5,188 nt of DNA from Chloroflexota bacterium (GTDB taxonomy: Bacteria > Chloroflexota > Dehalococcoidia > SM23-28-2 > RBG-16-64-32), in the NCBI GenBank assembly GCA_022565075.1, contig JADFKG010000138.1, positions 1 through 5,188 of the forward strand, read 5' to 3'. The notes under the pieces are model-generated. The model ran no database searches. It saw only the letters and a list, made by a program, of their open reading frames with translations, and had not been told where the DNA came from. Made by a program: the position numbers and the translations under genes. Positions 1-4,956 of the stretch are shown here, piece by piece; positions within the stretch are counted from its first letter, which is position 1; every line of letters begins with the position of its first letter.

Positions 1-19
1 CAATGGTTACGACACTAAG

Positions 20-31
20 TGAGGTTCCTCA
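20..31 (+). promoter_or_regulatory. Ribosome binding site within a small inverted repeat
   Basis: GAGGT at 21-25 lies 6 bases before the ATG at 32 and supports that start. The same bases are one arm of an inverted repeat (TGAGG, two bases, CCTCA; 20-31). As RNA this could only form a short 4-bp stem with a GTTC loop, so sequestration of the site would be weak. The ribosome binding site is well supported; any regulatory role for the palindrome is inference. Confidence 0.55.
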
Positions 32-568
32 ATGACGACCTTGGTTTCCCCGGAGCAGTTCGTGAAAGTCTTCCGGGAGGTAGCTGGCCGAGAGGAGAGC
101 GACCTCTACAAACTTTGGTGGAGTTCCAACAAGAAGTACACAGACAAGTTCTTGGCGCCTCACGCTGGCGTTATGGCCGAGGTCGCAGGACTCCTTGATC
201 TTGAGTACCGACGCGAAAAAGTGAGGATGGACGCAATGCTCTACAAGCCAGTCAATGGAGTGAGGGCTGTCTTGGTGGCCGTTGAACATGAGAATGCCGC
301 AGAGACGGCCAAAGACGAGGCATGGAGGCTCTCGTTGCTGAACGTGCCACTCAAGGTCCTATTCACCTACCCGGAGCACGGCGAAGAGGCACTTCTACTT
401 GGCGAATACGCCCGCGTCCTTAGCGATGCGAACGTGTTCGGCCAGTTCGATGGCTTGAGGCGCCAGCTCGTCATCTTCGGGTTCGCTGACGAGTCCGATC
501 GCACTATCGACTGGCGCTCCTATCTCCATTCTGATAAAGGCTTCGTCTCCCTGGAAGCAACCCCATGA
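32..568 (+). CDS. Uncharacterised 178-aa protein, possible PD-(D/E)XK-like fold
   Basis: I do not recognise this gene by name. The start is supported by a GAGGT site six bases upstream. The protein is soluble, with no signal peptide or membrane segment. The central part reads as a strand with Asp67 (RMDAMLY), a turn, then a hydrophobic strand ending in the acidic motif VEHEN (Glu85, Glu87), followed by a helix with Glu91 and Glu96 and a second strand (LKVLFTYP, 107-114). An upstream helix carries Glu50. A helix-Glu / strand-Asp / strand-Glu-x-x order resembles restriction-endonuclease-like nuclease folds, but the usual Lys of the ExK motif is replaced (EHEN), so catalysis is uncertain. Sampled lines run about 55-60% GC against 73-77% in hemB, which suggests separate origin. 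Its stop overlaps the hemB start by four bases (ATGA), implying translational coupling. The coding call is firm; the fold is inference. Confidence 0.82.
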   Translation: MTTLVSPEQFVKVFREVAGREESDLYKLWWSSNKKYTDKFLAPHAGVMAEVAGLLDLEYRREKVRMDAMLYKPVNGVRAVLVAVEHENAAETAKDEAWRLSLLNVPLKVLFTYPEHGEEALLLGEYARVLSDANVFGQFDGLRRQLVIFGFADESDRTIDWRSYLHSDKGFVSLEATP

Positions 569-1554
569 CCACCACGCGCGCGACCGAGACGTTCCGGCGC
601 TTCCGGCGGCTGCGCTCCAGCGAGGCGATGCGCTCGCTCGTGCGGGAGACGCGGTTGTCGCCGGCGGGCTTCGTGTATCCGCTGTTCGTCGTGCCCGGCG
701 AAGGCGTGCGCACGGAGATCGCCTCGATGCCCGGCCAGTACCAGATCTCGATCGACGAGGCCGTGCGCGAGGCCGAAGAGGTCGTCTCGCTCGGCATCGG
801 CGGCGTCCTCATTTTCGGGCTACCGTCGGCCAAGGACGAGGCCGGCTCAGAAGCCTACGCCAGCGACGGCATCGCCCAGCGGGCCGTTCGCGCGCTCAAG
901 ACCGCGCAGCCGGACCTCCTCGTGATCACTGACGTCTGCCTGTGCGAATACACGTCGCACGGCCACTGCGGGATCATCCTCGACGACGGCAGCGTCGACA
1001 ACGACCGCACGATCGACCTTCTCGCGCAGGTCGCAGTCTCGCACGTTGAGGCGGGCGCTGACCTCGTCGCTCCGTCCGACATGATGGATGGCCGGGTCGC
1101 CGCCATCCGCTCCGCGCTCGACCGTTCCGGCTTCGAGTCGACGCCGATCATGTCCTACGCCGCCAAGCAGGCGTCCGCTTTCTACGGTCCGTTCCGCGTC
1201 GCCGCCGAGTCGGCGCCGCAGTTCGGCGACCGCCGGGGCTACCAGATGGACCCGGCGAACAGCCGCGAGGCGATGCGCGAGATCGAGTCGGACATCGAAG
1301 AGGGCGCCGACATCGTGATGGTGAAGCCGGCGCTGACGAACCTCGACCTGATCGCCCGCGCCCGCGAGCGCTTCGACCTGCCGCTGGCCGCTTATAACGT
1401 CAGCGGAGAGTACGCGATGCTCAAGGCCGCGGTCGCCGCCGGCTACCTCGAGGAAGAGCGTGCCACGCTGGAGCTCTTGACGGGCATCAAGCGCGCCGGA
1501 GCCGACATCATTCTCACCTACCACGCCAAAGAAGCCGCGCGCTGGCTGGCGTAG
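565..1554 (+). CDS. hemB: Delta-aminolevulinic acid dehydratase (porphobilinogen synthase)
   Basis: This cytoplasmic enzyme condenses two 5-aminolevulinate molecules into porphobilinogen, the second common step of tetrapyrrole (heme, corrinoid) synthesis. At 329 residues it has full family length. Visible hallmarks: the N-terminal RSLVRETRLSPAGFVYPLFV segment; the zinc-type cysteine triad Cys125, Cys127 and Cys135 in DVCLCEYTSHGHC; the two Schiff-base lysines Lys201 (SYAAKQASAFYGPFR) and Lys254 (VMVKP); the RRGYQMDPANSREAMRE block at 223-239; AYNVSGEYAM at 276-285; and the C-terminal substrate-binding Tyr319 (LTYHAKEA). After Lys254 the usual Tyr of the KPxxxYLD stretch is Asn259, which is unusual. 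The ATG overlaps the previous gene's stop (ATGA), with a weak GGAAG seven bases upstream. The partner gene is not a heme gene. No other heme-pathway gene is visible in the window. Identity is essentially certain; the exact start is likely but not proven. Confidence 0.97.
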   Translation: MTTTRATETFRRFRRLRSSEAMRSLVRETRLSPAGFVYPLFVVPGEGVRTEIASMPGQYQISIDEAVREAEEVVSLGIGGVLIFGLPSAKDEAGSEAYASDGIAQRAVRALKTAQPDLLVITDVCLCEYTSHGHCGIILDDGSVDNDRTIDLLAQVAVSHVEAGADLVAPSDMMDGRVAAIRSALDRSGFESTPIMSYAAKQASAFYGPFRVAAESAPQFGDRRGYQMDPANSREAMREIESDIEEGADIVMVKPALTNLDLIARARERFDLPLAAYNVSGEYAMLKAAVAAGYLEEERATLELLTGIKRAGADIILTYHAKEAARWLA

Positions 1555-1593
1555 CGCGAGCACGAACGATACCACTTCGCAGCAGACGAAAGA

Positions 1594-1623
1594 GAAGGGG
1601 CGCGACTTTCGCCGCGCCCCTTC
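1594..1623. terminator. Bidirectional intrinsic-type terminator between convergent genes
   Basis: A perfect 11-bp inverted repeat (GAAGGGGCGCG and CGCGCCCCTTC, arms 1594-1604 and 1613-1623) encloses an 8-base loop. It lies between the end of hemB (1554) and the end of the convergent acyl-CoA dehydrogenase gene (1649). Neither side has a pure U-run; the minus-strand transcript continues with a pyrimidine-rich TCTTTCGTCT, the plus-strand one with GGGCCTCC. Position and stem strength suggest it ends transcription from both sides, better from the minus strand. Confidence 0.6.
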
Positions 1624-1648
1624 GGGCCTCCTTCTGGCCGCGTGATTG

Positions 1649-2923
1649 CTACTTGATGTGGATGCCGGAGATCGCGCGGGCGATCACCAGGCGCTGGATC
1701 TCCGACGTGCCCTCGAAGATCGTGTAGATCTTGGCGTCTCGGTGCCAGCGCTCCACGGGGTTGTCGCGGATGTAGCCCATGCCGCCCAGGATCTGGATCG
1801 CCTCGTCGGTGACCCTGACCGCGGTCTCGCCGGCGAACAGCTTCGACATCGAGCCTTCGCCCGCGACGAACGGCTGGCCGGTCTTAGCCATCCAGGCGGC
1901 GCGCCAGACCAGCAGCCGGGAGGCGTCGATGGACGTCTTCATGTCGGCGAGCTTGAAGGCGATCGCCTGGTTCTCGATGATCGCGCGCCCGAACTGCACA
2001 CGCTCTTTGGCGTAATCGAGCGCGAACTCGTACGCAGCGCGCGCCACACCCACTGCCTGCGCGCCGACGGCCGGCCGCGACGCTTCGAACGTGGCCATCG
2101 CCGCCTGCGTCCTCGAGCTCTTGCCCTCGCGGGCGCGCGCAATGCGGGCGTCCAGCTTCTCCTTGCCGCCCAGCAGGCAGCTTCCTGGTACTGTGCAGTC
2201 GTCCAGCACGACCTCGGCGGTGTGGCTGGCGCGGATGCCGTGCTTCAGGTACTTCTGTCCCTGGCTGATGCCCTTCGTCCCCGGCGGGATCACGAACGCG
2301 GCGTGGCCGCGTGATCCCAGTTCAGGCTCGACTGAGACGACGAGGACGTGCACGTCGGCGATACCGCCGTTCGTGATCCACGCCTTCGTGCCGTTCAGCG
2401 TCCACTCGTCCTTGGCTTCGTTGTAGATTGCCCGCGACTTCAGCGAGCTGACGTCAGAGCCGGCGTCCGCCTCGCTGACGCCGAACGCGCCCAGCTGGAT
2501 CTTCTCGGGGGTGCCGAAGCACTGCGGGACCCACTCGACGACCTGCTCCATCGTGCCGTTGGCGACGATGCCCGCGACCGCGAGGCTGGAGCCGAAAAGC
2601 GAGAGGCCGATACCGGCGTCGCCCCAGAAGATCTCCTCGTTGACGATCGGCATCATCAAGCCGGTGGGGTCGGCGAACGAGTTCTGCACGAACTCCCAGG
2701 AGTAGATCCCCACCTTGGCGGCCTCTTCGATGATCGGCCAGGGTGTTTCCTCTCGCTCATCCCACTCGTGGGCGACGGGCCGGATCACGTCCTTCGCGAA
2801 GTCGTGGACCCACTTCTGCATCTGGCGCTGCTCATCGTTCAGCTCCATCGAGAAGTTGACCGCTGCGGCTGCCGGCACGGTCGCGGCCTTGGCCGCCGCG
2901 GCTTCAGCTTCTGTCTGTACCAT
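1649..2923 (-). CDS. Acyl-CoA dehydrogenase (FAD-dependent)
   Basis: The product is predicted to oxidise an acyl-CoA thioester to the trans-2-enoyl-CoA, passing electrons through FAD to electron-transferring flavoprotein. The 424-residue protein shows the full family order: all-helical N-terminal domain (about 24-140), middle beta domain with FGVSEADAGSD (147-157) and LNGTKAWITNGG (176-187), and C-terminal helical domain with YAKERVQFGR (304-313), LGGMGYIRDNPVERWHRDAKI (from 379) and IFEGTSEIQR (402-411). Glu404 matches the catalytic base of medium-chain enzymes. Extras are an Ala/Glu-rich 20-residue N-terminal tail and an insertion of roughly 15-20 charged residues near 253-275. The start at 2923 is chosen because GGAGGT lies five bases upstream; a longer reading from GTG 2983 adds a non-homologous, Arg/Pro-rich stretch. 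Chain-length or branched-chain preference cannot be read. It lies downstream of, and in the same direction as, the ABC1 kinase gene, with its own leader of 154 bases. Confidence 0.95.
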   Translation of the reverse strand: MVQTEAEAAAAKAATVPAAAAVNFSMELNDEQRQMQKWVHDFAKDVIRPVAHEWDEREETPWPIIEEAAKVGIYSWEFVQNSFADPTGLMMPIVNEEIFWGDAGIGLSLFGSSLAVAGIVANGTMEQVVEWVPQCFGTPEKIQLGAFGVSEADAGSDVSSLKSRAIYNEAKDEWTLNGTKAWITNGGIADVHVLVVSVEPELGSRGHAAFVIPPGTKGISQGQKYLKHGIRASHTAEVVLDDCTVPGSCLLGGKEKLDARIARAREGKSSRTQAAMATFEASRPAVGAQAVGVARAAYEFALDYAKERVQFGRAIIENQAIAFKLADMKTSIDASRLLVWRAAWMAKTGQPFVAGEGSMSKLFAGETAVRVTDEAIQILGGMGYIRDNPVERWHRDAKIYTIFEGTSEIQRLVIARAISGIHIK

Positions 2924-2928
2924 GAAAT

Positions 2929-2934
2929 ACCTCC
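2929..2934 (-). promoter_or_regulatory. Strong Shine-Dalgarno site fixing the acyl-CoA dehydrogenase start
   Basis: On the minus strand GGAGGT is followed by five bases and ATG (2923-2921). This near-perfect anti-16S match decides between the 424-residue start and the 444-residue in-frame GTG start at 2983, which has no such site. Confidence 0.8.
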
Positions 2935-2988
2935 GGGTTAAGCGGGCGGCAGGAATCGTGGGTCGCCGCCCATATTGTCCCACGAGAA

Positions 2989-3018
2989 AGCGTATCTGAG
3001 CGGTCGCTAAGGTGACAA
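2989..3018 (-). promoter_or_regulatory. Weak candidate promoter for the acyl-CoA dehydrogenase gene
   Basis: Minus strand TTGTCA (3018-3013) matches five of six bases of the -35 consensus; after 18 bases TACGCT (2994-2989) fits the loose TANNNT -10 pattern of high-GC bacteria. Transcription would start near 2982, leaving a leader of about 60 bases before the ATG at 2923. The -10 match is poor, so this is only a candidate; read-through from the upstream kinase gene is the alternative. Confidence 0.3.
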
Positions 3019-3046
3019 GATGAGATAATTACTTCAATAACGAATG

Positions 3047-3062
3047 CAGAACCCGGATTCTG
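3047..3062 (-). terminator. Weak hairpin downstream of the ABC1 kinase gene
   Basis: On the minus strand CAGAAT, CCGG, GTTCTG can form a 6-bp stem (one G-U pair) 15 bases past the kinase stop codon. It is followed by CATTCGTTATTG rather than a U-run. It may slow or partly end transcription between the kinase and dehydrogenase genes, but it is short and could be chance. Confidence 0.25.
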
Positions 3063-3077
3063 TCATCTCAGCGTCGT

Positions 3078-4412
3078 TTAGCGGGTCATCTTAGCGCCGT
3101 CGAGCGCCGCCTGTGTATATGGCAGCAGCGTCTCCGTGACGTCTACGCGCGATCCCAGGTGTTTGCCGAGGCCACTCAGGAGGCCCGTTACGCGCATGAT
3201 CAGCAGCAGTTCGCGCGGGATGTCCGTGACCGGGTTCGCGCGCATGGCCTTCTCGAAGCGCTGGTTGGACTTGGCCACGAGGTCCGCGTTGGCGTAGCCT
3301 TCGCCCTCGCGAGACGTCTCCATGAAGGCGCGGCCCATCTCGACGTAGACCGCGGGGTCGTCCGGGTTCTTCACCTTGATGCCGAGCTCCTTATACGCTT
3401 CGACGAGCGCCGGCAGGTCCCAGCGCAGCATCGCGTTCGTCATCTTGGCGTAGCGCAGGCGGAACGTGTCGTCGTACTGGCGGCAGAGGCCGAAGTCGAG
3501 CATCACGAGCTTTGGGCCCGGCTGGACGAGCAGGTTGCCGGGGTGCGGGTCGGCGTGGAACATCCCGTGCAGGTACAGCTGCTCGCAGTAGACGTCGGTG
3601 ACGAGCTGCGCGACTTCCTGTGGGTCGATGCCATCGCGCCGCAGGGCTTCGACGTTGGTGATCTTGATCCCTTCCATGAACTCCATCGTCAGGACGCGCC
3701 TGGTCGAGTACTCCCAGATGATCTCGGGCACGACGACGTTGTCGCGGCCGGCGAAGTTCTTGGCGATGGTCTCTGCGTTGTGGCCCTCGTTGACGAAGTC
3801 GAGCTCCTGGGGCGCGTTGTGCGACAGCTCTTCGATGATCGGCGTGAAGTCCAGGTTGCGCTCGAAGCGGGCGAGGATGCGCAGGAGGAGCCGGACGTTC
3901 TGGAGGTCGTTGTCTACGATCTCCTCGATGCCGGGGTACTGCACCTTGACGGCGACGACGCGGCCCTCTGGCTCTGACGCGCTGGGCTTGAGCCGCGCGC
4001 GGTGTACCTGCGCCAGGGAGGCGGCGGCGATGGGCGTCTCCTCGAAGTCGTCGAAGAGGTCGGCGAGGGGGCGCTTCAGCTCGCGCTCGATGACGCGGCG
4101 GATGACGTTGAAGGAGCGCGGCGGCACGTCGTCCTGGAGGCGTGAGAGGACGTCGATGTACTCGTCGGGGATGAGGTCCGGGCGGGAGCCGATGATCTGG
4201 CCGAGCTTGATGAGGAGGCCCTGGCGCTGAACGGCGGTGTCGTAGAAGTGGTTGGCGGACCAGGTGTGGTGGCGCAGCCGCTGGCGCTGGGCCTTCCTGG
4301 GGCGGAGGCCGAAGCGCTTTTCGCGGACGGAGATGAGCTTGTAGCCGAGGTAGACGCGGGCGGCGAGGGAGACGACGGCGTAGCTGCGGCTGATGCGCTT
4401 GCTGAGCCTCAT
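3078..4412 (-). CDS. ABC1/UbiB/AarF-family atypical kinase-like protein
   Basis: The 444-residue protein belongs to the ABC1 (UbiB/AarF/COQ8) protein-kinase-like family, known for ATPase activity that supports isoprenoid quinone synthesis or lipid handling. Diagnostic motifs appear in order: KLGQ (KxGQ, 69-72) within LLIKLGQIIGSRPDLIP; the Ala-rich nucleotide loop AAASLAQVHRA (129-139) in place of a Gly-rich loop; catalytic-type Lys156 in VAVKVQYPG; the ExD motif Glu203/Asp205 in QELDFVNEGHNA; HADPHPGN (286-293) with Asp288 and Asn293; and DFG (306-308). Family members such as E. coli UbiB are about 100 residues longer and end in membrane helices; none is visible here, so it is probably soluble or peripheral. 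No quinone-synthesis gene is adjacent, so the pathway is not shown. The start at 4412 has no Shine-Dalgarno site but has a CATAAT hexamer seven bases upstream, consistent with a leaderless message. Confidence 0.93.
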   Translation of the reverse strand: MRLSKRISRSYAVVSLAARVYLGYKLISVREKRFGLRPRKAQRQRLRHHTWSANHFYDTAVQRQGLLIKLGQIIGSRPDLIPDEYIDVLSRLQDDVPPRSFNVIRRVIERELKRPLADLFDDFEETPIAAASLAQVHRARLKPSASEPEGRVVAVKVQYPGIEEIVDNDLQNVRLLLRILARFERNLDFTPIIEELSHNAPQELDFVNEGHNAETIAKNFAGRDNVVVPEIIWEYSTRRVLTMEFMEGIKITNVEALRRDGIDPQEVAQLVTDVYCEQLYLHGMFHADPHPGNLLVQPGPKLVMLDFGLCRQYDDTFRLRYAKMTNAMLRWDLPALVEAYKELGIKVKNPDDPAVYVEMGRAFMETSREGEGYANADLVAKSNQRFEKAMRANPVTDIPRELLLIMRVTGLLSGLGKHLGSRVDVTETLLPYTQAALDGAKMTR

Positions 4413-4418
4413 ACGGCC

Positions 4419-4424
4419 ATTATG
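4419..4424 (-). promoter_or_regulatory. Candidate -10 element for a leaderless ABC1 kinase transcript
   Basis: Minus strand CATAAT (five of six consensus bases) ends six bases before the A of the kinase ATG, the exact spacing needed for transcription to begin at the start codon. The gene lacks a recognisable ribosome binding site. A -35 match is weak (GTCTCA with a 16-base spacer). Leaderless genes are common in high-GC lineages such as Actinomycetota; the assignment here is inference from spacing. Confidence 0.4.
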
Positions 4425-4458
4425 GCGGACGGGCGGGCGTTGAGACGAGGCCGGGGCG

Positions 4459-4470
4459 TGTTTGATTGAT
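4459..4470. repeat. 12-bp direct repeat, copy 1 (TGTTTGATTGAT)
   Basis: TGTTTGATTGAT occurs here and identically at 4554-4565, 95 bases apart, about nine helical turns. Each copy contains a tandem TGATTGAT and is followed by a GGGCG-containing stretch. The pair lies 47-153 bases upstream of the ABC1 kinase start and is AT-rich inside GC-rich surroundings, so a protein-binding role is possible but unproven. Confidence 0.5.
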
Positions 4471-4553
4471 TGGGCGGAACCGTACCTGCGGCTGATTGTT
4501 TTCCGTGCGAGTCGCTTTTTGCGGCGGGGTTTGGTGTCTGGGAGCGGCGGGAT

Positions 4554-4565
4554 TGTTTGATTGAT
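4554..4565. repeat. 12-bp direct repeat, copy 2 (TGTTTGATTGAT)
   Basis: Exact second copy of the sequence at 4459-4470 in the same orientation. A degenerate TGATTGTTTTCC at 4493-4504 lies between the two copies. Confidence 0.5.
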
Positions 4566-4596
4566 CCGGGCGCGAGGCTGCGGACGGCCCGGCGGC

Positions 4597-4627
4597 GGGT
4601 GCTGGGGAGAGGGGCATGGGGATAGGG
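4597..4627 (+). other. Putative G-quadruplex motif
   Basis: Five consecutive runs of three or four G (4597-4599, 4604-4607, 4611-4614, 4618-4621, 4625-4627) are separated by loops of four, three, three and three bases (TGCT, AGA, CAT, ATA). This meets the standard G3+N1-7 definition with one spare tract. More G-runs follow at 4638-4640, 4642-4644 and 4653-4657. It lies on the template strand relative to the ABC1 kinase gene, about 185-215 bases upstream of its start. The motif is seen directly; folding is inference. Confidence 0.65.
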
Positions 4628-4734
4628 TAACGTTTTTGGGCGGGAGGTCTTAGGGGGAAGCGGCGATGAGGCGGGATGTTTACTTCGCTCTTGGGGAACG
4701 TCGCTGGCCGCGTTGACTGGTACCTGAAGACTTC

Positions 4735-4803
4735 TTAGGCTTGCGCGGGTACGGCCTTCTTCAGCGCTTCCTCGATGGTCGGTTCGAGATTTATGATCGT
4801 GTC
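4735..4803 (-). pseudogene. Possible 22-codon gene-end remnant
   Basis: Minus strand reads 22 codons ending in TAA (4737-4735), including LEPTIEEALKKAV, in codons that look gene-like for this genome (ATC, ACC, GAG, GCG, CTG, AAG, GCC). A TAA immediately upstream (4806-4804) and the lack of ATG, GTG or TTG mean it cannot be an intact gene. It may be the preserved 3' end of a gene whose upstream part is lost or frameshifted. No family is recognised and chance is a real alternative. Confidence 0.2.
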
Positions 4804-4829
4804 TTAGTGCTTGGAATTTCCAGACATCA

Positions 4830-4839
4830 ACACCGGTGT
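4830..4839. repeat. 10-bp perfect palindrome ACACCGGTGT
   Basis: A fully self-complementary decamer lies 13 bases upstream of the TTGACA hexamer at 4852-4857. It could be a dimeric repressor or activator site. CGGTGTAG from its right half recurs at 4911-4918. Function is speculative. Confidence 0.3.
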
Positions 4840-4851
4840 AGCACTTACCAC

Positions 4852-4880
4852 TTGACAATATGGTTCGGGAGCTTAATCAT
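4852..4880 (+). promoter_or_regulatory. Sigma70-like promoter candidate with no evident gene downstream
   Basis: TTGACA (4852-4857, exact -35 consensus), a 17-base spacer and AATCAT (4875-4880, four of six -10 bases) read on the + strand. Transcription would begin near 4887 and meet the hairpin at 4928-4949, so any product would be a short RNA of about 60 bases; no gene on the + strand follows before the DUF3800 gene, which is antisense. AT-rich sequence makes chance matches easy. Confidence 0.3.
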
Positions 4881-4927
4881 TTACTTGCGATATGAACCGT
4901 GCCTGATGTGCGGTGTAGTATTGCGCC

Positions 4928-4949
4928 ATTCCCCGGCTTGCCGGGGAAT
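4928..4949. terminator. Perfect 9-bp hairpin after the DUF3800 gene
   Basis: ATTCCCCGG, loop CTTG, CCGGGGAAT form a perfect 9-bp stem with a tetraloop, beginning seven bases after the stop codon of the minus-strand DUF3800 gene (4957). Position suggests a transcription terminator for that gene. No U-run follows on either strand, so it could also be an RNA-stabilising end structure or a dispersed palindromic element. Confidence 0.55.
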
Positions 4950-4956
4950 ACCCTTC

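Larger units (their letters stand above)
4413..4956. other. Gene-free intergenic region of about 540 bases
   Basis: I see no convincing intact gene here. From about 4425 to 4690 the + strand is strongly G-rich with repeated GGG runs, including a G-quadruplex motif, and any open frames are low-complexity Arg/Pro/Ser translations typical of shadows. From about 4740 to 4930 the composition falls to roughly 47% GC in a sampled line and contains a possible 22-codon gene end, a 10-bp palindrome, a sigma70-like promoter and a perfect hairpin. The ABC1 kinase promoter must lie in this region or at its left edge. Confidence 0.7.

Noticed and set aside
847..1575. 242-residue minus-strand open frame opposite hemB
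   Set aside because: It lies wholly antisense to a certain hemB gene and its Arg/Val/Gly/Asp-rich sequence is the usual mirror of high-GC codons.
1646..2314. 222-residue plus-strand frame opposite the acyl-CoA dehydrogenase
   Set aside because: Antisense shadow of a gene with full conserved motifs; composition Arg/Leu/Asp-rich without any family pattern.
2924..2983. Alternative GTG start adding 20 residues to the acyl-CoA dehydrogenase
   Set aside because: The added segment is Arg/Pro-rich and not family-like, and the strong GGAGGT site lies inside it at correct spacing for the ATG at 2923.
4775..4800. GGTTCGAG resembling a tRNA T-loop, and GGTTCGGGA at 4862
   Set aside because: No acceptor, D-arm or anticodon stems can be built around either, so no tRNA gene or tRNA attachment site is supported.
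4409..4858. 149-residue minus-strand open frame overlapping the kinase start by ATGA
   Set aside because: The translation is low-complexity Ser/Arg/Pro/Lys with no family resemblance, spans the G-rich and AT-rich halves, and has no ribosome binding site; it is best explained by C-rich composition on the minus strand.
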